64,000 nt of DNA, taken from NCBI RefSeq assembly GCF_003258515.1, contig NZ_QGEH01000001.1, positions 744,001-808,000 on the forward strand, in the 5' to 3' direction. The position numbers were made by a program, and so were the translations under genes. The DNA is from Marinobacter bohaiensis (lineage in GTDB: Bacteria; Pseudomonadota; Gammaproteobacteria; Pseudomonadales; Oleiphilaceae). The notes under the pieces were generated by a model, which was not told the DNA's origin, did no database searches, and was given only the letters and a program-made list of their open reading frames with translations. Positions 11,964 to 22,338 of the stretch are shown in pieces (positions within the stretch are counted from its first letter, which is position 1; the number at the start of each line of letters is the position of its first letter).

Positions 11964-14489
11964 ATGGCTGAAGTAACCGTAAAACAGCTGGCCGATGATG
12001 TAGGCGCTCCCGTGGACCGCTTGCTGCGCCAGATCGTAGAGGCTGGCCTGAAAGCCCGTTCTGAGAATGACGCTGTCAGCAGTGATGAGAAGCAGCAACT
12101 GCTGGCTTTCCTGCGCAAGACCCACGGCGAAGCCAACGCCGAGCCGCGCAAGATCACGCTCAAGCGCAAGACCACCACCACCCTGAAAACCGGTGGCAGT
12201 GGCGCTACACGCGGCAAGACGGTCAACGTAGAGGTTCGCAAGAAGCGCACATACATCAAGCGCACTGAAACGCAGCAGCCGGAGCAGGAAGACGCGCCGG
12301 TGGCAGAGGAAACGCCCCAGGCGGCTCCGGAAGCCCCTGTAGAAACGCCGGTCGCCGAGCAGGAACGTCCTGCTGAAGCCCCGGCTGCAGAGGAACAGGC
12401 GCCGGCCGAGCCGGAACAGCCGGAAGCAGAGGAGCCTGAGGTGGACGCCGAGGCGCCGGTGCCTGTCGAGGATGTGCCGGTACCGCCGGTCGACGCTGAT
12501 GGTGGCAAAGACCGCAAGGCGAAGAAGAAAAAGGATAAATCTCGCGAACGCGCCGATGACAGCGACGATGGCAAGCCGAAGAAGAAATCGGCGGGCCACC
12601 GTGGACCGCGTAACCGTCCGGCCGAGCCGGTGTCCTTCAGTGAGGACGACGACGGTGGCGCGCGTAAACCGCTGCGGGCGAAAAAGAAACCCAAACAGAA
12701 GAGGCATGGTTTCGAGAAACCGACCAAACCCATGGTGCGTGAAGTAGAGATTCCGGAAACCATTACGGTGGGTGACCTGGCCCAGCGTATGGCCGTAAAA
12801 GCGGCCGATGTTATCAAGACGCTGATGGGGATGGGGGTCATGACCACCATCAACCAGCCTCTGGATCAGGAAACCGCTGTGCTCGTGACTGAAGAGCTCG
12901 GTCACAAGCCCAAGACCACCAGCGAGGATGCTTTCGAGGAAGAAGTCCTGAGCGAAATTTCCTTTGAGGGTGAGAAGGTCAAACGGGCCCCGGTCATCAG
13001 TGTGATGGGCCACGTCGACCACGGTAAGACTTCTCTGCTGGATCACATCCGCCGCACCAAGGTGGCGGCTGGCGAGTCCGGTGGTATTACCCAGCACATT
13101 GGTGCCTACCACGTGGAAACCGACCAGGGCATGGTCACCTTCCTCGACACCCCGGGCCACGCGGCGTTTACCGCCATGCGGGCGCGCGGTGCCCAGAGCA
13201 CCGATATCGTTATCCTGGTTGTGGCGGCCGATGACGGCGTGATGCCGCAGACCAAGGAAGCCGTGGATCACGCCCGTTCCGCGGGTGTTCCGATTGTTGT
13301 GGCCATCAACAAGATGGACAAGGAACAGGCGGACCCGGACCGGATCAAGACCGAGCTGGCCGGTATGGACGTGATTCCGGAAGACTGGGGCGGCGACGTA
13401 CAGTTCGTGCCCGTGTCCGCGCATTCCGGTCAGGGCATTGATGATCTGCTCGAAGCGGTTCTGCTGCAGTCCGAGATTCTCGAGCTGGAGGCCGTGCCGA
13501 CCGCACCGGGTGCGGGTGTGGTTGTTGAGTCCAGCCTGGAAAAAGGTCGCGGCTCTGTGGCGACTATCCTGGTCCAGAACGGTACCGTCCGTCAGGGCGA
13601 CATGATCGTGGCCGGAGCCTACTTCGGTAAGGTCCGGGCGATGATGAACGAGACCGGCGACCAGGTGAAGGAAGCGGGTCCGTCCATTCCGGTCGAGATC
13701 CTGGGCCTGAACGGAACACCGGACGCCGGCGACGAGTTCTTCGTGGTAGCGGACGAGCGCAAGGCGAAGGAACTGGCCGAGTTCCGCCAGAAGCGCGAGC
13801 GTGAGCAGCGTTTGCAGCGCCAGCAGGCGGCCAAGCTGGAGAACCTGTTCGAGAACATGGGCAAAGACGAGGTCAAGACCCTCAACGTTGTCCTCAAGAC
13901 CGACGTGCGCGGTTCCCTGGAAGCCATCACCAAGGCTCTGCAGGAAATCGGCAACGAAGAAGTCCAGGTCAAGATCGTGTCCTCCGGCGTGGGCGGGATT
14001 GCCGAAACCGACGTCAGCCTGGCACTGGCCACCGACTCCGTACTCTTCGGTTTCAACGTCCGTGCCGATGCCTCCGCCAAGCGACTGGTGGAACAGGAAG
14101 GCGTCGACCTGCGCTACTACAGCATCATCTACAACATGATCGATGATGTGCGCGCAGCGCTGACCGGCATGCTGGCACCGGAGTTCCGCGAGGACATCGT
14201 GGGCATCGCCGATGTGCGCGATGTGTTCCGCTCGCCGAAGTTCGGTCAGGTGGCCGGCTGTATGGTCACCGAGGGCACCGTCTACCGTAACAAGCCGATC
14301 CGGGTCCTGCGTGACAACGTGGTGATCTTCGAAGGCGAACTCGAATCCCTGCGCCGCTTCAAGGACGATGTCCAGGAAGTGAAGAAGGGCATCGAGTGTG
14401 GTATCGGTGTTAAGGGCTACGACGTCAAGGTCGGTGACCAGATCGAGGTCTTCGACCGGGTCAGGGTCGAGCGTCAGCTGGAAAGCTGA
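11964..14489 (+). CDS. infB: Translation initiation factor IF-2
   Basis: GTPase that places initiator tRNA on the 30S subunit and promotes subunit joining. 841 residues. Order: a small N-terminal IF2_N domain ([18 protein letters not shown]), a long low-complexity linker rich in Ala, Pro, Glu then Lys/Arg (about 85-250), a second IF2_N domain, then the G domain with GHVDHGKTS near residue 350, [14 protein letters not shown] and SAHSGQG, followed by domains II-IV. ATG 11964 has GAGAGGAGG-type ribosome site just upstream. Follows nusA by 18 bases. Internal starts like those giving E. coli IF2-2/3 cannot be judged here. Confidence 0.97.
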   Translation: MAEVTVKQLADDVGAPVDRLLRQIVEAGLKARSENDAVSSDEKQQLLAFLRKTHGEANAEPRKITLKRKTTTTLKTGGSGATRGKTVNVEVRKKRTYIKRTETQQPEQEDAPVAEETPQAAPEAPVETPVAEQERPAEAPAAEEQAPAEPEQPEAEEPEVDAEAPVPVEDVPVPPVDADGGKDRKAKKKKDKSRERADDSDDGKPKKKSAGHRGPRNRPAEPVSFSEDDDGGARKPLRAKKKPKQKRHGFEKPTKPMVREVEIPETITVGDLAQRMAVKAADVIKTLMGMGVMTTINQPLDQETAVLVTEELGHKPKTTSEDAFEEEVLSEISFEGEKVKRAPVISVMGHVDHGKTSLLDHIRRTKVAAGESGGITQHIGAYHVETDQGMVTFLDTPGHAAFTAMRARGAQSTDIVILVVAADDGVMPQTKEAVDHARSAGVPIVVAINKMDKEQADPDRIKTELAGMDVIPEDWGGDVQFVPVSAHSGQGIDDLLEAVLLQSEILELEAVPTAPGAGVVVESSLEKGRGSVATILVQNGTVRQGDMIVAGAYFGKVRAMMNETGDQVKEAGPSIPVEILGLNGTPDAGDEFFVVADERKAKELAEFRQKREREQRLQRQQAAKLENLFENMGKDEVKTLNVVLKTDVRGSLEAITKALQEIGNEEVQVKIVSSGVGGIAETDVSLALATDSVLFGFNVRADASAKRLVEQEGVDLRYYSIIYNMIDDVRAALTGMLAPEFREDIVGIADVRDVFRSPKFGQVAGCMVTEGTVYRNKPIRVLRDNVVIFEGELESLRRFKDDVQEVKKGIECGIGVKGYDVKVGDQIEVFDRVRVERQLES

Positions 14490-14520
14490 TCGCCGGACCG
14501 GTTAGACACTAGCTCAGATT

Positions 14521-14543
14521 GGCGCCCCGGACTCCGGGGCGCC
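14521..14543 (+). other. Perfect GC-only hairpin between infB and rbfA
   Basis: GGCGCCCCGG (14521-14530) and CCGGGGCGCC (14534-14543) form a ten-base stem with a three-base loop. No T run follows, so it is more likely an RNA stability or processing element, or a pause, than a terminator. Confidence 0.6.
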
Positions 14544-14621
14544 GTGCATTCAGAGGGGCCTTGAGCCGCTCGCAAAAGGCACCTCAGGTTTGTGGTGGTG
14601 CCGAAACGACAGGGCGTAACC

Positions 14622-15038
14622 ATGCCAAAAGAATTCAGCCGGGTTGACCGGGTTGCGGACCAGATCCAGAAAGAACTGGCCGTTATGGTCCAGCGTGAGA
14701 TCAAGGATCCGCGTCTGGGCATGGTCACCATCAATGCCGTCAAGGTCAGCCGGGACCTGGGCTATGCCGACGTTTACATTTCGCTGCTGACCGCCGACGA
14801 GGTCACGGAAGACGATGAAAGCGTGCAGGATTCGCTCAAGGTTCTGCGTAAGGCGGCGGGCTTCCTGCGCAGCCAGCTCGGACGGGCGATGAAGCTGCGG
14901 GTGGTTCCCCAGCTGCGCTTCCACTTCGACACGCTGGGTGGTCAGAGCCGTCATATCGACAGCCTGATCGACCAGGCCATGGGCAAGAAGCCGGCGGTCG
15001 GACCGTCCGACGACGCCGACGAGGAGAGCCGGGATTGA
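14622..15038 (+). CDS. rbfA: 30S ribosome-binding factor A
   Basis: KH-like protein that binds immature 30S subunits and aids 16S rRNA 5' end maturation and cold growth. 138 residues (E. coli 133). [19 protein letters not shown], the [13 protein letters not shown] signature, the [12 protein letters not shown] strand and [11 protein letters not shown] are all conserved. ATG 14622 matches family N-termini; an upstream GTG at 14592 is rejected. The stop overlaps the truB TTG start. Confidence 0.95.
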   Translation: MPKEFSRVDRVADQIQKELAVMVQREIKDPRLGMVTINAVKVSRDLGYADVYISLLTADEVTEDDESVQDSLKVLRKAAGFLRSQLGRAMKLRVVPQLRFHFDTLGGQSRHIDSLIDQAMGKKPAVGPSDDADEESRD

Positions 15039-15943
15039 GCCGGCGTCGTCGAGGCCGTGAGGTGAACGGCATCCTGGTGATCGACAAGCCCCAGGGTGTC
15101 ACCTCCAACGGCGTTCTGCAGCAGGTCAAGCGGTTGTATGGCGCCGCCAAAGCCGGCCACACCGGCAGTCTGGACCCGTTGGCGACCGGGGTGCTGCCGC
15201 TTTGCTTCGGCGAAGCCACCAAGTTTTCCCAGCTGATGCTCGACAGCGATAAAGCCTACGTCGCCACAGGGCAACTTGGCGTGATCACCGACAGCGGCGA
15301 CAGCGACGGCGCGGTGATGGCCGAGCGGGCGCTACCCGAAGGGCTGTCGCAGGCGGATCTGGACGCGGTGCTGCCGCGTTTCCGGGGGGCGATCGAACAG
15401 GTCCCGTCGATGTACTCGGCACTCAAGCACAAGGGGCGCCCGCTGTACGAGTATGCTCGCGAAGGCATCGAGATTGAGCGACCGGCACGGCCGGTGACCA
15501 TCCATTCCCTGGAGCTGCTGTCGTTCGACGGCCGCCACTTCGACATTGCCGTGTCCTGCAGCAAGGGCACCTACATCCGCTCGCTGGTGGAGGACATTGG
15601 CGAGGCCCTGGGCTGCGGGGCGCACGTCACAAGCTTGCGTCGTACCGGCGCCGCGGGTTTCGGGCTTGATCAGGCGCACGACGTCGCCGAGCTGGAACGG
15701 ATGCGCGAGGAAGGCCAGTCGCTGGACCCGCTGCTGGTTCCGGTGGACGCCGCGCTGGAAGCCTTCCCGAAAATAATGCTTCAGGATGAGCAGATTGTAT
15801 CGATATTGAACGGACAACCCGTTAAAATGTCGGGTCACCCGCCGGGATGGGTTCGCCTCTACGGAGACGAGCGTTTTCTCGGATTGGGCGAGCAGTTGCC
15901 GGATGGTCGGGTTAGCCCGCGTCGTCTGGTGAAGCAGGCCTGA
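15035..15943 (+). CDS. truB: tRNA pseudouridine(55) synthase
   Basis: Forms pseudouridine 55 in the T loop of most tRNAs. 302 residues. The catalytic aspartate is Asp47 in [12 protein letters not shown] (Asp48 in E. coli); other motifs are [28 protein letters not shown] and [15 protein letters not shown], with a C-terminal PUA-like region ([11 protein letters not shown]...[14 protein letters not shown]). The start is TTG 15035, overlapping the rbfA stop, with GAGGAG (15021-15026) a few bases upstream, so the two genes are translationally coupled. Confidence 0.95.
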   Translation: MSRRRRGREVNGILVIDKPQGVTSNGVLQQVKRLYGAAKAGHTGSLDPLATGVLPLCFGEATKFSQLMLDSDKAYVATGQLGVITDSGDSDGAVMAERALPEGLSQADLDAVLPRFRGAIEQVPSMYSALKHKGRPLYEYAREGIEIERPARPVTIHSLELLSFDGRHFDIAVSCSKGTYIRSLVEDIGEALGCGAHVTSLRRTGAAGFGLDQAHDVAELERMREEGQSLDPLLVPVDAALEAFPKIMLQDEQIVSILNGQPVKMSGHPPGWVRLYGDERFLGLGEQLPDGRVSPRRLVKQA

Positions 15944-16042
15944 ACGCCGTTAACGCTGTGTAGCGGGCGTCAGGTTTAGCCGGGCTGTAGAGATGCGCGG
16001 TTCGGCCGAATACGAAAGGCATCGCAAACCAAGAGGTGAGTT

Positions 16043-16312
16043 ATGGCACTGTCTGCCGCAGAGAAGTCACAGATCGTCACTGATTTTCAGCAAGGTGAAG
16101 GCGACACCGGTTCCCCGGAAGTGCAGGTTGCACTGCTGAGCGCCAACATCGACAAGCTGCAGAATCACTTCAAGGCCAACAAGCAGGATCACCATTCCCG
16201 CCGTGGCCTGATTCGGATGGTTAACCAGCGTCGTAAGCTGCTGGACTACCTGAAGAAGAAGAACGCCGATCGCTACCTGGACCTGATCCAGCGTCTCGGT
16301 CTGCGTCGCTAA
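16043..16312 (+). CDS. rpsO: 30S ribosomal protein S15
   Basis: Primary 16S rRNA-binding protein of the 30S platform, 89 residues as in E. coli. [23 protein letters not shown], the [21 protein letters not shown] signature in which most RNA contacts lie, and [13 protein letters not shown] are intact. AGAGGTGAG precedes ATG 16043. Between truB and pnp as usual; in E. coli S15 represses its own mRNA at a leader pseudoknot, and the 99-base gap here could hold an equivalent, which I could not resolve. Confidence 0.97.
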   Translation: MALSAAEKSQIVTDFQQGEGDTGSPEVQVALLSANIDKLQNHFKANKQDHHSRRGLIRMVNQRRKLLDYLKKKNADRYLDLIQRLGLRR

Positions 16313-16821
16313 GAGACGACTGAGTCTTTGTCTGAAACGGCAGTGCGTCCCGGCCTCCGTTGTCTTGCAGCTCAGGCGTCCGCAAGGGTGCCGATGCTGA
16401 AAAGATGGAACCGGGTCCCTGCCGGTTCTGCCCGGAGAGCTCTGCTCTCCCGGCAGTCTATCTCGCCTTTCACGCTGCGCCGCAGCGAACACCGGATTCG
16501 GGGCTTTGGCCCGGGGATCCGGCGCAATGCCGACGCTGTCGGTCCTTGCCATGGGCCCGTCACGAACGACCGCCCTGTCGAGTATCGCCAGTCCCGCCGG
16601 CACAATTCGGTTATCGCAGGACATCCAGAGCTGTTTCCGACACCGGTCGGTGATGAAAGCCCGAACAATAGCAGGTTGTTGAAAGGCGCCGGCACTCTGG
16701 CGACGTTTTTCAACAGCCTGTTAGCTTTCAGTCCGGTAAGTCCCGACACTCTGACCCGCGAAGCCTCTGAGGGGAAAACGCCGCGTTTTCCGGAAATATG
16801 ATTGAAAGTGAAGGAGTTACC
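16313..16821 (+). promoter_or_regulatory. Structured rpsO-pnp intergenic region
   Basis: Over 500 bases without a convincing gene. It contains a nested stem CTGCCGG...CCGGCAG (16419-16456) whose inside is GGAGAGC/GCTCTCC; a weaker stem CCGGA/TCCGG around 16492-16521; and a long stem in which CAGG, TGTTGAAA and GCGCC (16672-16690) face GGCG, TTTCAACA and CCTG (16697-16720). The last, about 100 bases before pnp, resembles in place and shape the E. coli pnp leader stem cut by RNase III for PNPase autoregulation. Equivalence is inference. Confidence 0.5.
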
Positions 16822-18936
16822 GTGAATCCGGTAAAGAAATCATTTGAACTCGGTGGCAAGACAGTCACCCTGGAAACTGGACGCATCGCACGCCAGGCCA
16901 CTGGCTCCGTGCTGGTCACTATCGACGACATCTCCGTGCTGGGCACGGTCGTGGCCCAGAAAGAGCCCAAGCCGGGCCAGCCGTTCTTCCCGCTGACCGT
17001 CAACTACAGCGAGAAGACCTACGCGGTGGGTAAGATCCCGGGTGGCTTCTTCAAGCGTGAAGGTCGTCCTTCCGAGAAGGAAACCCTGACGTCCCGCCTG
17101 ATCGACCGTCCGATCCGTCCGCTGTTCCCGAAAGGCTTCATGAACGAAGTGCAGGTCATCTGTACCGTCATGTCCTCCAGCAAGACCCAGGATCCGGACA
17201 TCGCCGGCATGCTGGCCGCCTCCGCTGCACTGGCCCTCTCCGGCGTGCCGTTTGAAGGCCCGGTGGGCGCGTCCCGTGTGGGTTACACCGACGAGGACGG
17301 TTACTTCCTGAACCCCACGTTCGAACAGTTGGAAACGTCCAAGCTGGACATGGTCGTGGCCGGTACCCAGGACGCGGTGCTCATGGTTGAGTCCGAGGCC
17401 CAGGGCCTGACCGAAGACCAGATGCTGGGCGCGGTCCTGTTCGCGCACGACGCCATGCAGACCGCCGTTACCGCTATCAAGGAACTGGCTGCCGAAGCCG
17501 GTCAACCGCGCTGGGAGTGGACGCCGGCCGAGGTCAACACCTCCCTGGCGGACGCGCTGGAGTCCGGCTTCAGCGACGCCGTCACCGAAGCCTACGGCAT
17601 TCGCGACAAGATGGAGCGTTACAAGCGTCTGGGCGAAGTTCGCAACGACGCCGTCGAGAAGCTGGCCGGCGAAGAGGAAGGCCAGCCGTCCGAGGACGAG
17701 GTTAAGGCCTACTTCGGCAAACTGGAAAAGACCATCGTTCGTCGCCAGGTCATTGAAGGCAAGCCGCGTATCGACGGTCGTGACAACAAGACCGTGCGTC
17801 CGATCGAAGTGGAAGTGGGCGTGCTGCCGAGCACCCACGGTTCCGCCCTGTTCACCCGTGGCGAGACCCAGGCCATCGTGACCACCACCCTGGGCACCGC
17901 GCGCGACATGCAGATCATCGACGCGCTGGAAGGTGAGCGTAAGGATCCGTTCCTGTTCCACTACAACTTCCCGCCGTTCAGTGTTGGCGAGACCGGCCGC
18001 GTAGGCGCTCCGGGCCGTCGTGAAATCGGTCACGGTCGTCTGGCCAAGCGTGGTGTGGCGGCGGTCATGCCGACCGTTGAAGAGTTCCCGTACACCATCC
18101 GTGCGGTTTCCGAGATCACCGAATCCAACGGTTCCAGCTCCATGGCCTCGGTCTGTGGTTCCAGTCTGGCGCTGATGGACGCGGGTGTCCCCATCAAGGC
18201 ACCGGTGGCCGGTATCGCCATGGGTCTGGTCAAGGAAGGCGAGCAGTTCGCGGTCCTGACCGACATCCTGGGTGACGAAGACCACCTGGGCGACATGGAC
18301 TTCAAGGTCGCGGGTACCGCCGAGGGCATCACCGCCCTGCAGATGGACATCAAGATCACCGGCATTACCGAAGAGATCATGGAAATCGCCCTGGAGCAGG
18401 CGCACTCTGCGCGTCAGCATATCCTGGGTGAAATGGCCAAGGTCATCTCCGAGCCGCGCTCCACGCTGTCCGACCGTGCCCCAAGCATCACCAGCATGAA
18501 GATCCACCCGGACAAGATCCGTGACGTGATCGGCAAGGGCGGTTCCGTGATCCGCTCAATCTGCGACGACACCGGCGCCTCCATCGACCTGGACGACGAC
18601 GGCAACGTCAAGATCTACGCCGACAACCAGGCCGCCGCCCAGGCCGCGCAGAAGCGCGTCATGGAGATCACCGCCGAAATCGAAGTCGGTGCGATCTACA
18701 AGGGCAAGGTTGAGCGCATTGTGGACTTCGGCGCCTTCGTCAACATCCTGCCGGGCAAGGATGGTCTGGTGCACATTTCCCAGATCGCCGAGCGTCGCAT
18801 TGAGAACGTCACTGACGAGCTCAGCGAAGGCCAGGAAGTACTGGTCAAGGTGCTGGATGTGGACAACCGCGGTCGCGTGAAGCTGTCCATGAAAGAAGTG
18901 AAGGAAGGCGAGCAGCCGACCGAATTCGGCGCCTGA
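16822..18936 (+). CDS. pnp: Polyribonucleotide nucleotidyltransferase (PNPase)
   Basis: Trimeric phosphorolytic 3'-5' exoribonuclease of the degradosome. 704 residues (E. coli 711). Two RNase PH domains (first about 1-220, second about 310-550 with [22 protein letters not shown] and [11 protein letters not shown]), an alpha-helical linker, a KH domain ([16 protein letters not shown]) and an S1 domain ([21 protein letters not shown]). The start is GTG 16822 ([11 protein letters not shown]), with AAGGAG at 16811-16816; an ATG at 16798 would place that ribosome site inside the gene. Followed by a strong terminator ending the operon. Confidence 0.96.
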   Translation: MNPVKKSFELGGKTVTLETGRIARQATGSVLVTIDDISVLGTVVAQKEPKPGQPFFPLTVNYSEKTYAVGKIPGGFFKREGRPSEKETLTSRLIDRPIRPLFPKGFMNEVQVICTVMSSSKTQDPDIAGMLAASAALALSGVPFEGPVGASRVGYTDEDGYFLNPTFEQLETSKLDMVVAGTQDAVLMVESEAQGLTEDQMLGAVLFAHDAMQTAVTAIKELAAEAGQPRWEWTPAEVNTSLADALESGFSDAVTEAYGIRDKMERYKRLGEVRNDAVEKLAGEEEGQPSEDEVKAYFGKLEKTIVRRQVIEGKPRIDGRDNKTVRPIEVEVGVLPSTHGSALFTRGETQAIVTTTLGTARDMQIIDALEGERKDPFLFHYNFPPFSVGETGRVGAPGRREIGHGRLAKRGVAAVMPTVEEFPYTIRAVSEITESNGSSSMASVCGSSLALMDAGVPIKAPVAGIAMGLVKEGEQFAVLTDILGDEDHLGDMDFKVAGTAEGITALQMDIKITGITEEIMEIALEQAHSARQHILGEMAKVISEPRSTLSDRAPSITSMKIHPDKIRDVIGKGGSVIRSICDDTGASIDLDDDGNVKIYADNQAAAQAAQKRVMEITAEIEVGAIYKGKVERIVDFGAFVNILPGKDGLVHISQIAERRIENVTDELSEGQEVLVKVLDVDNRGRVKLSMKEVKEGEQPTEFGA

Positions 18937-18955
18937 TCCAGGCCCTGAATGAGAG

Positions 18956-18980
18956 AGCCGCCCCACGGGGCGGCTTTTTT
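18956..18980 (+). terminator. Intrinsic terminator after pnp
   Basis: AGCCGCCCC (18956-18964) pairs with GGGGCGGCT (18967-18975) followed by six T, closing the rimP-pnp operon. Confidence 0.88.
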
Positions 18981-19062
18981 GTGCCTGAAATCTACTGCCT
19001 CACCTGATCCAGGGGCGCAATAAACGTTCTTGCCCAGGTGCCTCGGCGTGGCCGCCGGGCCT

Positions 19063-19938
19063 CTACTCGCCTGAAGTGGTGCTTTCCTCGTTCGAAGCGG
19101 CCTCCTCAAGAAACGCCACCACCGCCTCCCGGTAGGCCGGGATCACAAACGTCGACGCGTGGGGCGTGTTGGTCTGCAGGAATTCCTTGGGCTGCTTCGC
19201 GGCCGTGTAGAGCGATGTGCCGTTGTGGAAGGGGATAATGCCGTCGCGCAGGCTGTGGATCACCATGACCGGCACCGGGCTGATTCGGTCGATGTGATCG
19301 ACGCCTTCGTAGTCCCCCGGGATGGTCCAGCTCAGCGGCACCTGGAACAGCCAGGTGAGCCAGAAACTGTCGAGCTTTTCCCGGGCGATGGCGCGGAAAC
19401 CGGCGAAGGTGCTGTCCAGCACGACCGCGGTCAAGGGCGGCTGTTCACCCCGGTCTTGCCATTCCGCGGCCAGCATCAGCCCCAGGCCGCCACCCAGGCT
19501 CTGTCCCAGCAGATAATAGGGCCCGGTGTCCGGTTGTTGCACCAGCCAGCGAAAGCCGGTCTCTGAGTCCGTCAGGGCACCCTCGATATCCGGTGCGCCG
19601 GTGGACTGGCCGTAGCCGCGATAATCGATCAGGAAGACGTTGTAGGCCTCCTTGGGCATCCAGGCCACGTTGAGCAGGTGGCTGCTCATGTTCTGGGCGT
19701 TGCCGTGCAGGAAGTAGACGGTACCGTGAGGTTCTCCCTGCGCCGGAAGCCACCAGCCGTGGAGCCGCTCGCCGTCGACCGTGTCCAGGTAAACGTCCCG
19801 GTACTCCAGGTTTAACTGGTCCGGCGTGATGTAGACCGTCTTGTCCGGATAGAAGAACAGACTCGAACAGCCGCCCAGCATCAGCAGCGGCAGGGCCAGC
19901 GAGAGCGTTAGAAGTACACGTGCAGTCCGGCGTGCCAT
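19063..19938 (-). CDS. Lipoprotein alpha/beta hydrolase
   Basis: 291 residues. The N-terminus has a lipoprotein signal with lipobox LGGC (Cys24), so the protein should be acylated and membrane-anchored facing the periplasm. The body is an alpha/beta hydrolase of the BEM46/YfhR-like type: oxyanion region FLHGNAQN, nucleophile elbow GQSLGGG (Ser147), an acid/base pair probably in HSLRDGIIPF and TPHAS. Substrate unknown. Its start lies 31 bases inside the 3' end of the DUF4105 gene on the same strand, indicating one transcript DUF3015-DUF4105-hydrolase. Confidence 0.8.
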   Translation of the reverse strand: MARRTARVLLTLSLALPLLMLGGCSSLFFYPDKTVYITPDQLNLEYRDVYLDTVDGERLHGWWLPAQGEPHGTVYFLHGNAQNMSSHLLNVAWMPKEAYNVFLIDYRGYGQSTGAPDIEGALTDSETGFRWLVQQPDTGPYYLLGQSLGGGLGLMLAAEWQDRGEQPPLTAVVLDSTFAGFRAIAREKLDSFWLTWLFQVPLSWTIPGDYEGVDHIDRISPVPVMVIHSLRDGIIPFHNGTSLYTAAKQPKEFLQTNTPHASTFVIPAYREAVVAFLEEAASNEESTTSGE

Positions 19939-21794
19939 TGGGTTTCATACCTGTCGAAGTGGTGTTTGCGCTGCCAGCCGGCGGTGAGACTGGCGGACGG
20001 ATCCAGGTGCCAGGAAACGCTCGCGTAGCCGATGTCCTCGCGATGATGATCGCCGATCAGCCACGCCTTGCTTTTAACGCCTCCCATGATGCTTAACCGA
20101 TGCCCCTGGTAGAGCCAGCCGAGATCGGCGCCGGGTGCTGTGTCGTAGCCCTTGTCCAGGTCATTGTCGATCTCCAGGTCGGCCGTTCCCATGGCGTAGA
20201 GCTGGCTGTTGGATGAAGTCGCCCAGCCGAAGCCGGCGCCGCCGTCCAGGTAGGGGGTGAAGACGCGCTTGCCCGATTCAATTTCCGTCCGCCGTCCGCC
20301 GAAGCCCACCTGCCAGGACAGTGGCGAAAAGAAGCGGTCGCGGACCGACAGCGAGCGGATTTCCACACCCACGAGTTGCTCCAGTTGTACTTCGTCATTG
20401 TCCGTGTAGTAACGGGTATCGAGCCGCAGGAACTGCAACTGGGCGCCCTGACGATAGCCTTCCGGTGGATCCAGCAGGTCGTGGTAGGCCGGCCGCAGGC
20501 TCAACTGAATGTAGTCGCGGTCTCCCTGCTGGCCAGCGGTCAGGCCGGCCCGGAACGTGTCGTGACCCTGGTCGTCGCGAATGGGCGGCTCGGCCGGCTG
20601 CTCCAGTGGAGGCGCGTCGTTGATCCGGCTGCGGGCCTTGAGCAGGTCGTAGGACAGGGGGGCGGCCCGGTCCCGGGGCCAGTCTTCTTCCTGCGCCTGA
20701 TAGCGTACGTAGTCGTAGGTGGCGTCCAGCACGTGGGCCCGTGACTCGTCGGGCAGGGACTGGATGGCCGGTGCCGCCACAGTGCGCTCGCCGTCGGCCA
20801 GGTCAGCGGCCAGATCCCTTTCATCCGGGGGGAGCTGTTCCAGGTAGTGTTCGACGACGGTGGCGGAAGAAGGCCGGTAGTGGATCGACGCCACCAGATC
20901 GTGGTCGACCACCCAGCGTACCGTGTCGGAGGGAATGGCATGGGTGCCGACTTCGTCGAGCAGGTTGGTGCCGGGCCGGGCGACGTCGATCAGCGCCAGC
21001 AGGCGATAGGCGCAGTTCTCGTCGAAGAAGTAGTAGTCGAAATTCTTCTCGCGGATCTCCCACGCGTGGGCCAGCAGCATGTCGGTTTCTTCCGGCGTCA
21101 GGTTGAGCCGGTATTCCCACAGGTCCCGGTTCTCGATGTCCGAGTACAGGCGGATCTTTTCGTAATAGGGCTTCACCGAGGTGATGCCCGGATAGCCGCC
21201 GAAAATACCCCGGTAGGCGAACATGATCTCGCTGTCGTGGGCGGCGGCGTCCGCGGCGTAGGAAATGGTGCTGGCCAGCAACAGGTCCGCCTCTTCGTCG
21301 TTTTCCGTGCCGGGCGGATCCAGCCGCAGGAAGGTGTGCCCGAACATCGACGATGGACTGTTGAGGTAGGACGCGGCGAACACCAGGGTCACGGTTTCGG
21401 TGTTCAGTTCCTGGCGCCAGGTGTCGAAGGCCGGGCAGTCCGGCGTGTTCTGTGGCAGGTCCAGTTGCTGGCGAAGCCAGCGGTCCCTGGCCGGGAAGCG
21501 GCAGCGGGCGTGCTGGTCACCGTCGCCGGGTTGCTGGATGGCCGCCAAAGTGGCGCGCAGTTCGGCCTCCGGGGAATCCTTGCCGTCGACGCTGAGAAAA
21601 AAGCCGGCGTCATCGGCCTGGGAGGTGTAGCCGCTGCCCAGGGTGTCGGGGCGGTAATGGCCCAGGGTGAGCCAGGCCGGATCCTGGGCGAGTTGATCAA
21701 GGGGCGGAGCGGCCAGGGCAGACGAAGCCAGAAAGGCCGTTGCGATCAGGGCCAACAAACGGGGCCGTGGCCCCGACAGCGAATGTCGTTGCAT
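19908..21794 (-). CDS. DUF4105 family envelope protein
   Basis: 628 residues with a signal peptide (LLALIATAFLASSALA). The DUF4105 core shows the hallmark SPSSMFGHTFLRLD plus YAADAAAHDSEIMFAYRG and the YYFFDENCAYRLL block; His and Cys residues in these blocks suggest a papain/NlpC-like hydrolase fold, which is my inference. The C-terminal third alternates polar and aromatic residues and ends in aromatic Phe (LHVYF), as outer-membrane beta-barrel proteins do. Function is not established. It begins 82 bases after the DUF3015 gene and overlaps the hydrolase gene. Confidence 0.8.
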   Translation of the reverse strand: MQRHSLSGPRPRLLALIATAFLASSALAAPPLDQLAQDPAWLTLGHYRPDTLGSGYTSQADDAGFFLSVDGKDSPEAELRATLAAIQQPGDGDQHARCRFPARDRWLRQQLDLPQNTPDCPAFDTWRQELNTETVTLVFAASYLNSPSSMFGHTFLRLDPPGTENDEEADLLLASTISYAADAAAHDSEIMFAYRGIFGGYPGITSVKPYYEKIRLYSDIENRDLWEYRLNLTPEETDMLLAHAWEIREKNFDYYFFDENCAYRLLALIDVARPGTNLLDEVGTHAIPSDTVRWVVDHDLVASIHYRPSSATVVEHYLEQLPPDERDLAADLADGERTVAAPAIQSLPDESRAHVLDATYDYVRYQAQEEDWPRDRAAPLSYDLLKARSRINDAPPLEQPAEPPIRDDQGHDTFRAGLTAGQQGDRDYIQLSLRPAYHDLLDPPEGYRQGAQLQFLRLDTRYYTDNDEVQLEQLVGVEIRSLSVRDRFFSPLSWQVGFGGRRTEIESGKRVFTPYLDGGAGFGWATSSNSQLYAMGTADLEIDNDLDKGYDTAPGADLGWLYQGHRLSIMGGVKSKAWLIGDHHREDIGYASVSWHLDPSASLTAGWQRKHHFDRYETQWHAGLHVYF

Positions 21795-21876
21795 GCGATC
21801 TCGGATCGGTGGTGCTTGGGAAATAGCTGTGCTGTGCGCCGTCCCTGGCGCGAAGGGCTATCCCTGCAGGTCAGGA

Positions 21877-22338
21877 TCAGGCGATGTACTTGCCGAGGGT
21901 CTCATGCGACTCCAGCAAGGCCACGATGGCGGACACCGCTTCATCCGAGGTGGTATCGGAAGATGGGAAAATGGTGGCGAAGTTGTCCTGCATCAGTTGG
22001 CGGAAGGCCGGACGATCGGCTTCGTCGACTTTCAACAGAACCGCCAGGGTATCGAGGTTTTCGCCTTCGCCCCGGGACATGTCACGGGCAATCTTGTCGA
22101 TGTTGTTATCCATGTACATGGCCATCGACTGAACCGATTCGTTGGTGTTACAGCCCAGGGTTCCGGTGGTCATGCCGAAGGTCTGGTTACCGAGCGTGCC
22201 GTTGGTGGTCGCCGCGAGAATGTGCGGGGCCATCCCCGACTGCCCCTTCCAGATCATGGCGCCGACACCACAGCCCGGCTGTGCGAAAGCGAGGCTGGAA
22301 GCGCCCAGAAGCATGGCTCCTGCGATAATTTTTTTCAT
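21877..22338 (-). CDS. DUF3015 family secreted protein
   Basis: 153 residues with a clear signal peptide (MKKIIAGAMLLGASSLAFA). The mature part begins QPGCGVGAMIWKGQSG and has ILAATTNGTLGNQTFGMTTGTLGC, the DUF3015 signature with paired cysteines that may form a disulfide in the periplasm. Function unknown. AAGGAG stands seven bases before the ATG at 22338, a strong ribosome site. It is the first gene of a leftward set with the DUF4105 protein and the lipoprotein hydrolase. Confidence 0.85.
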   Translation of the reverse strand: MKKIIAGAMLLGASSLAFAQPGCGVGAMIWKGQSGMAPHILAATTNGTLGNQTFGMTTGTLGCNTNESVQSMAMYMDNNIDKIARDMSRGEGENLDTLAVLLKVDEADRPAFRQLMQDNFATIFPSSDTTSDEAVSAIVALLESHETLGKYIA

